Source of the DNA: Chlorobiota bacterium
Lineage (GTDB): Bacteria > Bacteroidota > Bacteroidia > Bacteroidales > JAADJA01
Assembly: GCA_030592565.1 (NCBI GenBank)
Contig: JAUVIX010000110.1
Span: 1-10,205 of the forward strand
Reading direction: 5' to 3'
DNA: 10,205 nt
This document shows positions 1-7,120 of this stretch, one piece after another. Each line of letters begins with the position of its first letter. Position 1 is the first letter of the stretch. A program made the translations under genes and the position numbers. Under the pieces are notes generated by a model that worked only from the letters and a program-made list of their open reading frames with translations, had not been told where the DNA came from and made no database searches.

Positions 1-1
1 A

Positions 2-2038
2 CAACAAACACACCCAAACCACCAACAAAAACCAAAAAAAAGACGAAATGCCGAATCATATCTCACATTAGGAGAATCATATTTCGCGCTTAATAATATT
101 CCAAAAGCTTTGAGTTATGTTTATCAAAGCCTAAACATTGCTGACTCTCTTAAGCTCTCATTGATTATTCTAAAAAACTATATGCTGCTATATGAAATTT
201 ATGAAAAGGGAAAAAACTACTCAAAAGCATTTAAATATCTAAAAAATTATACAAACCAAAAAGATTCGGTTTATAATGAAAACTTCCGCAAAACTCTTAT
301 GGATGTTCAAATTAGAAACGAAATTGCTAAGATTGAATTGGATAACAGCATCAGTACCAAAATTGAATTAAATAAAAAAAAATCAAAACAAGAGCAACAA
401 ATTTATCTGATAATTATCCTAATCCTTATTCTTATTTTTGGACTTTTAGTACTATACGACCTAAAGACAAAAGCCAGAATAAATAAAAAACTTTTGGAGG
501 CAAATGAGAAACTAACCATTGAGAAGGAAAACTTCTCAAATACTTTTGAAGCGCTAAGTAAAAGTGAAAGAAAATATAAAAGCCTTGTAGAAAACTCTCC
601 AACAGGAATATTGCTCATAAACAAAACGGGTAAAGTTCTTGAAGTCAATAAAAAAATTCTTGAACTATTCGGCTCTCCCGATGAGGAGGAGATGAAAAAA
701 ACAAACTGCTTCAAACATCCGCCCTTACAAAACTCCGGAATCACCGATGATTTAAAAAAGGGTATCGAACTAAAAAAACTTATTTACAATGAAATAAAAC
801 ATACTTCTAAATGGGGTAAGACTGTTTATCTAAAATACTACATAACTCCTGTTTTAAACAAGTTGGGGAATGTTTATAATATTATTCTGAACATTGAAGA
901 TATCACAAAATCGAAAGAAGCTGAATACGCCATAACAGAATCAGAAATGAAATACCAGATTCTTGTTGAAAACTCTTTACAGGCAATGTTCATAATGCAG
1001 GATGACAAATTACTTTATGCCAATAAAAATCTTGAAAACCTGACAATGTACTCATTTAGTGAAATGACTAAAAAAGGTAAAAACTGGCTAAAAACGATAG
1101 CTTATTCTGATGATTACAAAAAAGCAAATGTTTTGCTTAAAAGATTATTAAGCAAAAAGGTAATACCTGAAAAGAATGAATTCAGGGTTCTCAGTAAGAA
1201 TAATAAAATAAGATGGGTAGAAGCATTGGGAACTGTTATTGATTATAACGGGGAAAAAGCTGCTCTTGTGGTTGCAGTGGATATTACCAGGTATAAAGAA
1301 TCATTGTTGGTATTAGAACAATCAGAGGAAAAGCTTCGCCAGCTAAATGCAACAAAAGACAAATTCTTTTCAATAGTTGCCCACGACCTTAAAAATCCAT
1401 TTAATGCAATTATGGGCTTTTCTAACCTGCTGTCTGAAGCATACGATAACTTTGATGAAAACCAACGAAAAACATTTATCAGAAATATTAGTGAAGCCAC
1501 TGAAAATACCTACAAACTATTACAAAATCTTTTGGAATGGTCGCGCACCCAAACACAAAGTATCGAATATAAACCCAATGCTATTGAACTGAATGACATT
1601 ATTAACAGTAATATTTCTGTCCTTAAAAGCAGTGCTACGAATAAAGATATTACTATCACAATGAAAGTCCCTCCAGATACAATTGCTTTTGTTGATGAAA
1701 ATATGGCCAGAACAGTTATTAGAAATCTGCTTTCAAATGCCATTAAATTTACCAGGCCGGGGGGGGAAATTGAAATTACTGCATCCAAAACAGGTAATTA
1801 TATTGAAGTTTGCGTTGCGGATAATGGTGTTGGCATAAGTAAAGAGAATCAAAAAAAGCTGTTTAAAATTGATGAACAATTTAAAAGTTATGGAACATCA
1901 AACGAGCAGGGCTCGGGCCTGGGATTACTTTTGTGTAAAGAGTTTGTCGAAAAAAACGGAGGTATTATTTGGGTGGAAAGTAAAATTAATGATGGAAGTA
2001 AATTCAAATTTACCCTGCCGGGATACAATTTCAAATAA
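2..2038 (+). CDS. TPR-PAS-PAS membrane sensor histidine kinase (5' truncated by window edge)
   Basis: The frame is open from the window edge, so the gene starts upstream. A TTG at 110 lies inside a TPR helix and is not a credible start. Counting residues from that TTG as 1: TPR-like helices run to about 60, a coiled stretch follows, then one TM helix at about 98-117, PAS 1 at about 154-268, PAS 2 at about 276-396, HisKA with the phospho-acceptor His425 in SIVAHDLKNPF, and a HATPase domain with N box (RNLLSNAIKFT, Asn543), G1 box (DNGVGI, 571-576) and G2 box (GSGLGL, from 601). All catalytic boxes are intact and there is no receiver domain, so it should autophosphorylate and pass phosphate to a separate response regulator not seen here. 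From the family, the TPR part is probably periplasmic and the PAS-kinase part cytoplasmic. The ligand is unknown. A G8 run lies at 1759-1766. The first 41 bases contain only A and C, so the first 13 or so residues are doubtful. Confidence 0.93.
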   Translation, partial: QQTHPNHQQKPKKRRNAESYLTLGESYFALNNIPKALSYVYQSLNIADSLKLSLIILKNYMLLYEIYEKGKNYSKAFKYLKNYTNQKDSVYNENFRKTLMDVQIRNEIAKIELDNSISTKIELNKKKSKQEQQIYLIIILILILIFGLLVLYDLKTKARINKKLLEANEKLTIEKENFSNTFEALSKSERKYKSLVENSPTGILLINKTGKVLEVNKKILELFGSPDEEEMKKTNCFKHPPLQNSGITDDLKKGIELKKLIYNEIKHTSKWGKTVYLKYYITPVLNKLGNVYNIILNIEDITKSKEAEYAITESEMKYQILVENSLQAMFIMQDDKLLYANKNLENLTMYSFSEMTKKGKNWLKTIAYSDDYKKANVLLKRLLSKKVIPEKNEFRVLSKNNKIRWVEALGTVIDYNGEKAALVVAVDITRYKESLLVLEQSEEKLRQLNATKDKFFSIVAHDLKNPFNAIMGFSNLLSEAYDNFDENQRKTFIRNISEATENTYKLLQNLLEWSRTQTQSIEYKPNAIELNDIINSNISVLKSSATNKDITITMKVPPDTIAFVDENMARTVIRNLLSNAIKFTRPGGEIEITASKTGNYIEVCVADNGVGISKENQKKLFKIDEQFKSYGTSNEQGSGLGLLLCKEFVEKNGGIIWVESKINDGSKFKFTLPGYNFK

Positions 2039-2134
2039 ATAATTCTTTACAAATGATATTTGGTCAATTCAATATAATTTTATTTCTTTACACATATTTT
2101 TAAAATTCTTTCAATAAACTTTCTATTCGATAAA

Positions 2135-3010
2135 ATGCAAACAGAACAAAATAATAATGAACTAAATGCCCTAATCAATTTACTTGACGAACCAAGTAAT
2201 CAGGTTTTTGATATGATAAGAGACAAATTTTTGTACTATGGTATTGATGCAGTACCATATCTTGAAGATGCCTGGGATAATTCCTTCGACAACATTATTC
2301 AGAAAAGAATAGAAAATTTAATTCATAATATTCAGATTGACTACCTCACCAAAGAACTCAAAAGCTGGAAAAGTAAATCTCATTACAATCTTCTTAAGGG
2401 ATATCTTCTGATAACAAAATACTTATATCCCGATATTAATGAAAAAGAGATAAGAGAGAATATTGAAAAGATAAAAAAAGATATCTGGCTTGAACTTAAT
2501 GTCAACTTAACCGCACTCGAAAAAATAAAAGTTATAAATCATATTTTTTTCGATATCTACAGCTTTCAGGGCAATAAAACAAATATCGACACCCCTCAAA
2601 ACCTTTACCTCAATAATCTGTTGAGCACAAAAAAGGGCAATCATCTATCACTTGGAATGCTTTATATGATAGTTGCGCAAAGCCTCGACATTCCGGTTTA
2701 TGGCGTTGACCTACCCCATCATTTTATTCTTGCATACGTTAACGAAATAGCTGATGAAAAGATAAGTCTGGACAACGAAAATGATATTTTGTTTTATATC
2801 AATCCCTTTAACAAAGGTGCTATCTTCACTCACAAGGAAATTGAAGTTTATATAAAACAGATCAAACTAAGGCCTCAAAAATCATTCTATAAACCAACTG
2901 ACAACATTACTATAATCAAAAGACTTCTGGCGAATCTGATAACCTCATACAGCAAAATGGGATACCTTGATAAGGTTGAAGAGCTGAAAATACTTGAAAA
3001 GGCATTATAA
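2135..3010 (+). CDS. SirB1-like transglutaminase-fold protein
   Basis: This 291-residue protein appears cytoplasmic, with no signal peptide or TM helix. Residues 1-120 are alpha-helical and HEAT-like. Residues about 120-250 match the SirB1/transglutaminase-like core: GNHLSLGMLY at 168-177, then LDIPVYGVDLPHHF at 184-197 and YINPFNKG at 221-228, the positions where SirB1 proteins have G(N/Y)P(L)S/AL, P-G-HF and the D-P-F segment. The transglutaminase catalytic Cys is not present at the GNHLS position, as is usual in SirB1 relatives, so peptide cross-linking activity is not expected. The C-terminal 45 residues are helical and TPR-like. The biochemical role of this family is not established. It lies 96 bp behind the kinase gene on the same strand and converges with the sugar transferase, whose stop codon is only 8 bp away. 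The ATG at 2135 follows a very AT-rich leader. The family call is good; function is unknown. Confidence 0.85.
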   Translation: MQTEQNNNELNALINLLDEPSNQVFDMIRDKFLYYGIDAVPYLEDAWDNSFDNIIQKRIENLIHNIQIDYLTKELKSWKSKSHYNLLKGYLLITKYLYPDINEKEIRENIEKIKKDIWLELNVNLTALEKIKVINHIFFDIYSFQGNKTNIDTPQNLYLNNLLSTKKGNHLSLGMLYMIVAQSLDIPVYGVDLPHHFILAYVNEIADEKISLDNENDILFYINPFNKGAIFTHKEIEVYIKQIKLRPQKSFYKPTDNITIIKRLLANLITSYSKMGYLDKVEELKILEKAL

Positions 3011-3018
3011 GATTCTGT

Positions 3019-3609
3019 TCAATCAAATATCTTTGCCAAAGTTTTAAAAATAATCCTCAAATCCGTAACAAAGCTTTTTTCCTTAATGTATTTAAGATTT
3101 AGATTTAGCTTTTCAGGCATAATAACTTCAACATATGCTTTTCCCGGATTATCATATTTTGAAAGCACTTCACTTTCATTAATATATTTCAATGAAGCAT
3201 AATCGGTAAGCCCGGGTCTGACGGCCAACACCTGTTTTTGCCTTTCGCTATACATGTCAACATATTTCCTAACCTCCGGACGCGGGCCTACAATACTCAT
3301 ATCTCCATTTAAAATATTGAAAAGCTGAGGCAGTTCATCAAGTTTATATCTTCTTAAAAAAGCACCCGAATGTGTAATCCTGGAGTCGTCTTCACCAATA
3401 GTAAGCAGACTATCAGAGACAGAATCAACTCGCATAGTACGAAACTTAAAAAGGATGAAATCCCTCCTATTCTTCCCTACACGCTTTTGCAAATAGAAAA
3501 CACCACCTTTCGTATCAAAAATAATAACTATGGAAATAATAATAAAAACAGGAATCAGGACTATCAAGCCGATAAAAGAGAAAAGTATATCAAATGTTCG
3601 CTTCAGCAT
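3019..3609 (-). CDS. Small monotopic sugar-phosphate transferase (PglC/WcaJ catalytic-domain type)
   Basis: At 196 residues this is the size of the minimal PglC-type phosphoglycosyl transferase, which moves a sugar 1-phosphate from a UDP-sugar to undecaprenyl phosphate as the first membrane step of a surface glycan. KRTFDILFSF at 3-12 starts the membrane-inserting helix (about 8-30, with Pro20 as the likely kink of a re-entrant helix). FKFRTMR at 54-60, the catalytic Asp-Glu pair in LDELPQLFNIL (Asp91-Glu92), GDMSIVGPRP at 102-111 and RPGLTDYASL at 131-140 are all present, so the enzyme should be active. The sugar cannot be predicted. It is the last gene of the leftward block, 100 bp behind the nuclease gene. 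No other glycan gene is visible in the window, which is unusual because such enzymes normally sit in polysaccharide clusters. The ATG at 3609 has no clear Shine-Dalgarno sequence, normal for Bacteroidota. Confidence 0.93.
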   Translation of the reverse strand: MLKRTFDILFSFIGLIVLIPVFIIISIVIIFDTKGGVFYLQKRVGKNRRDFILFKFRTMRVDSVSDSLLTIGEDDSRITHSGAFLRRYKLDELPQLFNILNGDMSIVGPRPEVRKYVDMYSERQKQVLAVRPGLTDYASLKYINESEVLSKYDNPGKAYVEVIMPEKLNLNLKYIKEKSFVTDLRIIFKTLAKIFD

Positions 3610-3659
3610 ATGGTTTAATATAAATTTATACTATCTATAAATTTGTAATTATATGTCAT

Positions 3660-3709
3660 AATACCAACTAATTACAGTATGCATTAGGAACAACTGTTGT
3701 CTTGGTATT
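3660..3709. repeat. Nested inverted repeat with two internal hairpins, abutting the nuclease stop codon
   Basis: An 8-bp perfect outer arm AATACCAA (3660-3667) pairs with TTGGTATT (3702-3709). The 34 bases between contain two further inverted repeats: CTAAT (3668-3672) with ATTAG (3683-3687) around a 10-base loop, and ACAAC-T-GTTGT (3690-3700). Together they can fold into a three-way junction or cruciform. The right arm ends exactly next to the nuclease stop codon (3710-3712). On the transcribed minus strand no T-run follows, so it is not a classical intrinsic terminator. It may protect the 3' end of the restriction-modification mRNA, act as a processing site, or mark the edge of the inserted cassette. 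The arms are seen directly; the function is inference. Confidence 0.6.
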
Positions 3710-4501
3710 TTATATTATTTCTGTAACCTTCTCATAAAGCTCAGGCAAAAAATTTTGTCTTAGTCTAAATTTTGTTCCGTGATTGTGTCCTGTTCTTGCA
3801 TCAAAATCAATCAATATATTTCCCATTTTTAGTTGTTTTAGGAATCCTTGAAAACTAAATTTCTGAAGCATTAGAACTTTTGAATAGTGGTAAAATTCTT
3901 TTTTCGTTTCTTTATCTTTTTTAACTGAGGCTTGGACATAAAATGCATTGAGTAGTTTAGTGCCAGCTTTATGTTCTAAATCGTCAAAACCCCAGTATGG
4001 CTGAGGATTAATTTCTCCAAGTCCAATGTTTAATTTAACTTGCTCTAACCACTCTGAATGTCTACTGTCAACCTGTTTACTATCCCAAGAGATTAAAACT
4101 TTCCTCTCTTTATTATCTATCTGAACCCCAAATCCACGGTCACTTCTGCTATTCCCATGAATTGTCATTCTAAAACTTCTTTCATTATATGGATACTTTT
4201 CTCCTGCTCTTTGATGAGTCCAGCCAAAATTAGGTAATAGAATTGAAGGAACAAACTTCATTGCCCTTGGTGAGGGTTCAAAATGAAACAATATCGTTAA
4301 TGAAGATGTTTTAAACCTTTGTGTTTTTAATTCCCATTCTGCAGCATTCGGTATTGGTAAATTATTTTCTTCTATTCCTAGCAAATCTTCTAAAGTATTT
4401 CCTATACCACCATCATTACCAGGTCTTGCATTTTCAATCCAACCTTCTGCTGAAATTTTTTTAAGTTTTTTAATTGGGCTCTTTTTTGTATATATATTCA
4501 T
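3710..4501 (-). CDS. MvaI/BcnI-family type II restriction endonuclease
   Basis: This 263-residue protein resembles MvaI/BcnI restriction enzymes, which act as monomers and cut CCWGG or CCSGG-like sites one strand at a time. The N-terminal block ARPGNDGGIGNTLEDLLGI (25-43) followed by WELK at 56-59 is the family signature, with Glu57 and Lys59 as the E-x-K part of the PD-(D/E)xK site. A FDARTGHNHGTKFR segment (233-246) fits the conserved DNA-contacting region of the family. The usual acidic residue five positions before the Glu is Asn52 here. Its ATG at 4501 overlaps the methyltransferase stop codon (ATGA), so it is made after, and probably translationally coupled to, its protecting methylase. 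Specificity near CCNGG is inferred from the family, not shown. Catalytic competence is uncertain because of Asn52, although this may be normal in a subfamily. Confidence 0.88.
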   Translation of the reverse strand: MNIYTKKSPIKKLKKISAEGWIENARPGNDGGIGNTLEDLLGIEENNLPIPNAAEWELKTQRFKTSSLTILFHFEPSPRAMKFVPSILLPNFGWTHQRAGEKYPYNERSFRMTIHGNSRSDRGFGVQIDNKERKVLISWDSKQVDSRHSEWLEQVKLNIGLGEINPQPYWGFDDLEHKAGTKLLNAFYVQASVKKDKETKKEFYHYSKVLMLQKFSFQGFLKQLKMGNILIDFDARTGHNHGTKFRLRQNFLPELYEKVTEII

Positions 4502-5274
4502 ATAGATAATCTGGTTTGTGCCTTAAATTGAGCAAGTTCTGATTGTTTTTTGTTTCTTTCTATTCTCTTTTCTGCCATTTTACAATAATCCGGCGATATG
4601 TCAATTCCTATATAAGACCGCTGATTACCCATTGCTGTAATTGCCGTTGTTCCGCTTCCCATAAAAGGGTCAAGAATAATTTCGGCATTTGTTGAAGCTA
4701 TTATTCTGTCTATTAATTGTACAGGGAATGGTGCAGGATGTTTATTTTTCATTTCTTGAGTAAATTCCCATACATCGCCATAAGCATTTGCTTTTGGTGC
4801 TAATTTGAATTGTGGTTTGGCAATTATATAGATTACCTCATAAGTAGGTAAAAAATAGCCTTTATTAAAATTAATACCACCTTTTCTACGCCATATTATT
4901 ATTTGTCGTATAGGAAAATCAAGTACAATGTCCTGTCTATCTTGTAATATACCTGCCTGAACTCTCCATTTATGATTATAAAATATAGCCCCATCAACTT
5001 TTACTAATCGCAACATTTCCGATAAACAGGCTCTTTGCCACATAGCATATTCTTCGTGTGGCATATTGTCATCATAATGAGAGTATCCATTTATCAATGA
5101 TGCATTCGCCCATTTTCCATCGCGTCCATCTTTCATGCCATTTCCCGTAGAATTTTTAAGATTATAAGGAGGTGAAGTAACTATCAAGTCTATTGATTCT
5201 GATGGCATTGACCTCATTACTTCAAGGCTGTCTCCGCAAATGATTTTGTTTATGTAGTCTTCTGGATATTTCAT
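4498..5274 (-). CDS. Beta-class site-specific DNA methyltransferase (type II RM, probably N4-cytosine)
   Basis: This 258-residue enzyme transfers a methyl group from S-adenosylmethionine to an exocyclic amino group in DNA. The catalytic motif IV TSPPYNL (33-39) comes first and the SAM-binding motif I LDPFMGSGTT (201-210) comes near the C-terminus, which is the beta-class order. KHPAPFP (178-184) and YIGIDISPDYC (221-231) are also family landmarks. TSPPY is typical of N4-cytosine enzymes but occurs in some N6-adenine ones. The adjacent MvaI/BcnI-like nuclease makes N4-cytosine methylation within a CCNGG-type site the better guess. Length is normal and all motifs are intact. It is the first gene of the pair, which lets host DNA be protected before the nuclease appears. 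The start ATG at 5274 lies 88 bp behind the pheS stop codon. No C-protein gene is visible. Confidence 0.9.
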   Translation of the reverse strand: MKYPEDYINKIICGDSLEVMRSMPSESIDLIVTSPPYNLKNSTGNGMKDGRDGKWANASLINGYSHYDDNMPHEEYAMWQRACLSEMLRLVKVDGAIFYNHKWRVQAGILQDRQDIVLDFPIRQIIIWRRKGGINFNKGYFLPTYEVIYIIAKPQFKLAPKANAYGDVWEFTQEMKNKHPAPFPVQLIDRIIASTNAEIILDPFMGSGTTAITAMGNQRSYIGIDISPDYCKMAEKRIERNKKQSELAQFKAQTRLSI

Positions 5275-5282
5275 TTTACAAG

Positions 5283-5296
5283 ACTAATACTAATAC
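5283..5296. repeat. Short tandem repeat (ACTAAT x2 + AC) upstream of the methyltransferase
   Basis: Two and one third copies of ACTAAT lie 9-22 bp upstream of the methyltransferase start codon, in the 88-bp gap behind pheS. In the direction of transcription the element reads GTATTAGTATTAGT and includes TAGTCTTG just downstream, one mismatch from the Bacteroidota -7 consensus but very close to the ATG. It could be part of a promoter or an operator for self-regulation of the methylase. The rest of the gap shows no strong terminator or open frame. Only the repeat itself is certain. Confidence 0.35.
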
Positions 5297-5362
5297 TTAT
5301 CTGTACTTTTGGCACTGTCAATATTGTGATCAAATCCCGGATAATAGCACACCAAAAAGGTT

Positions 5363-6385
5363 TTATATAGCACCTTCAAACTGCTTCAGAAAACGCAGAT
5401 CATTTTCGAAAAACAGTCTGATATCATTAATCTGATATTTCAGCATGGTAATTCGCTCGATACCCATTCCAAAAGCAAATCCGGTATATTTTTTATTGTC
5501 AATATTGTTGTTTTCAAGAACATTTGGATCGACCATACCACAACCCAGAATTTCAACCCAGCCCGTATTTTTACATATCTTACATCCTTTTCCGCCACAA
5601 ATAAAACAGGATATATCCATTTCGGCTGAAGGTTCTGTAAAAGGAAAGTAAGAAGGCCTGAACCGTGTTTTCGTATCTTTTCCGAAAAGCTCGGTGGCAA
5701 AGTAATATAGAGTCTGTTTCAGGTCAGCGAAAGAGACATTCTCATCAATATACAAACCCTCAACCTGATGAAAAATACAGTGCGCACGTGCCGAAATAGC
5801 CTCATTCCGGAATACTCTTCCCGGAAAAATAGATCTGATTGGTGGCTGCTCTTTTTCCATCACCCTAACCTGGACTGAAGAGGTGTGTGTACGAAGTGCA
5901 ATATCCGGATTTTTCTCAATAAAAAATGTATCCTGCATATCCCTTGCCGGATGTTCTTCAGGAAAATTAAGGGCTGAAAAATTATGCCAGTCATCTTCTA
6001 TTTCAGGTCCTTCGGATACAGAAAATCCAATTCTTGAAAAAATATCAATAATCTCATTTCTTACTACCGACAAAGGGTGCCTCGAGCCAGGCTCCATAAA
6101 GTTAGCCGGAAGTGTAAGGTCAACATCATCTTTTCTGCTATCTTTACTACTCTCCAGCGTCTCCTTTAAATCATTTACCTTCTGCTGAGCCCTGTTTTTT
6201 AAATTGTTAAGTATAGCACCAAATTCTTTTCTGTTTTCAGGAGCCACATTTCTCATCTCTGCAAAAAGAGCAGGTATAAGACCTTTTTTGCTTAAAAATT
6301 TAATCCTGAACTCATCACGATTCTCCGGAGTGGCGGCAATAAAACCATCAATCTCTTTTATATAAGACTGGACTTTTTCTTTCAT
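5363..6385 (-). CDS. pheS: Phenylalanine--tRNA ligase alpha subunit
   Basis: PheS is the catalytic subunit of the alpha2-beta2 phenylalanyl-tRNA synthetase in the cytoplasm. At 340 residues it has normal length. The N-terminal 1-85 is the coiled-coil tRNA-binding arm (with KFLSKKGLI at 29-37). Class II motif 1 lies around HPLSVVRNEI (103-112), followed by the substrate-region signature FSVSEGPEIEDDWHNF (121-136). Motif 2 is VFRNEAISARAHCIFHQVEG (191-210). Motif 3 is GFAFGMGIERITMLKY (302-317), and its GFAFG alanine lines the phenylalanine pocket. Four cysteines at 260, 263, 268 and 271 (CxxC-x4-CxxC) form a probable metal-binding knuckle seen in many PheS proteins. The gene begins 6 bp behind the PPIase stop codon, so the two are probably co-transcribed. 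pheT is not in the window, so the beta subunit must be encoded elsewhere, which is common in Bacteroidota. Confidence 0.98.
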   Translation of the reverse strand: MKEKVQSYIKEIDGFIAATPENRDEFRIKFLSKKGLIPALFAEMRNVAPENRKEFGAILNNLKNRAQQKVNDLKETLESSKDSRKDDVDLTLPANFMEPGSRHPLSVVRNEIIDIFSRIGFSVSEGPEIEDDWHNFSALNFPEEHPARDMQDTFFIEKNPDIALRTHTSSVQVRVMEKEQPPIRSIFPGRVFRNEAISARAHCIFHQVEGLYIDENVSFADLKQTLYYFATELFGKDTKTRFRPSYFPFTEPSAEMDISCFICGGKGCKICKNTGWVEILGCGMVDPNVLENNNIDNKKYTGFAFGMGIERITMLKYQINDIRLFFENDLRFLKQFEGAI

Positions 6386-6391
6386 TGTTTT

Positions 6392-7039
6392 CTATTCTTC
6401 AACTATCATAATTGTCATAGTAATCGGTTGCACTGGCTTACCAGCCTTATCTGTATTTACAGATGCAATTGCATCAATAACATCAAAACCATCAATCACT
6501 TCACCAAAAATCGTATATTCTCCGTCAAGGTGGGGTGCCCCTCCAACTGTGGTATATACATCTAGTTCTTCACTTGTAAAATTAAGATTATAGTTAGAAG
6601 CATACATATTCAGCTCCTGTTCCGAAAGAACTTTTCCCTGAACAATATAAAATTGGGATCCTGATGAGGCTTTTTGCGGATTTACCTGATCAGGCATTCT
6701 GGCAGCAGCCAAAGCACCCTTTTTATGGAATTTGTCGGATACAAATTCAGCGGGAACAGTATATCCGGGGTCCAGACGACCATCAGCATTCTGTCCTCCC
6801 TGAATCATAAACTGTTTTATTATCCTGTGAAATGGAGAGTTGTTGTACCAGCCCTCATTAATCAATTTCACAAAATTATCCCTGTGCTGGGGTGTTTCAT
6901 TGTATAACACGGCTGTCATATCACCATAATCAGTATGAACAATAATTTTTACCTGCTTGTCATCTTTCTTATCCTGTGAATAGGTTGATGAGCTAAAAGA
7001 AACAAAAGCAACCAATAATAAAAGAAGTACCTTTTTCAT
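6392..7039 (-). CDS. Secreted cyclophilin-type peptidyl-prolyl cis-trans isomerase
   Basis: This 215-residue cyclophilin speeds cis-trans isomerisation of X-Pro bonds in exported proteins. The chosen ATG at 7039 starts a clear Sec signal peptide (MKKVLLLLLVAFVSFSSSTYSQ, with positive start, hydrophobic core and likely cleavage near Gln22) and sits about 24 bp behind a good -7 element. A longer in-frame ATG at 7105 would place that promoter inside the gene. Cyclophilin landmarks are present: SPFHRIIKQFMIQGG (catalytic Arg in FHR), ASSGSQFYIVQG, then HLDGEYTIFGEVIDGFDVID. About 35 residues are inserted between the last two blocks. The tryptophan that binds cyclosporin in human cyclophilin is His here, as in most bacterial members. 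It heads a probable operon with pheS. Location is likely periplasmic. Confidence 0.93.
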   Translation of the reverse strand: MKKVLLLLLVAFVSFSSSTYSQDKKDDKQVKIIVHTDYGDMTAVLYNETPQHRDNFVKLINEGWYNNSPFHRIIKQFMIQGGQNADGRLDPGYTVPAEFVSDKFHKKGALAAARMPDQVNPQKASSGSQFYIVQGKVLSEQELNMYASNYNLNFTSEELDVYTTVGGAPHLDGEYTIFGEVIDGFDVIDAIASVNTDKAGKPVQPITMTIMIVEE

Positions 7040-7062
7040 AAATTTAAATTTTAAATGATTTG

Positions 7063-7070
7063 CAAAAGTA
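7063..7070 (-). promoter_or_regulatory. Bacteroidota-type -7 element for the PPIase-pheS operon
   Basis: On the minus strand the bases read TACTTTTG, a full match to the Bacteroidota -7 consensus TAnnTTTG. Transcription would start near 7056, giving a leader of about 17 bases before the ATG at 7039. No TTTG is found 19-21 bases further upstream, so the -33 box is weak or absent. The position supports the short signal-peptide start of the PPIase. Confidence 0.5.
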
Positions 7071-7120
7071 GTAAAAGAAATAATAGATAGGATGAAAATA
7101 TGCATTGAACAAACTCCCCT

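Noticed and set aside
110..112. TTG as the start codon of the histidine kinase
   Set aside because: The frame is open to the left edge and the residues before the TTG form the first half of a TPR motif, so the true start lies outside the window.
403..744. Minus-strand open frame under the kinase gene
   Set aside because: It is the complement of the TM and PAS coding sequence and is rich in Ser/Phe/Leu as expected for a shadow frame. There is no independent support.
3660..3709. Integron attC site
   Set aside because: The required core ends (RYYYAAC and GTTRRRY) are not both present in the right positions, and no integron integrase is nearby.
5440..5700. Minus-strand open frame within pheS
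   Set aside because: It lies in another frame of the strongly supported PheS motifs.
7103..7105. Upstream ATG giving a PPIase with 22 extra N-terminal residues
   Set aside because: It places a full-match -7 element inside the gene and puts a second hydrophobic stretch ahead of a complete signal peptide. The ATG at 7039 fits better.
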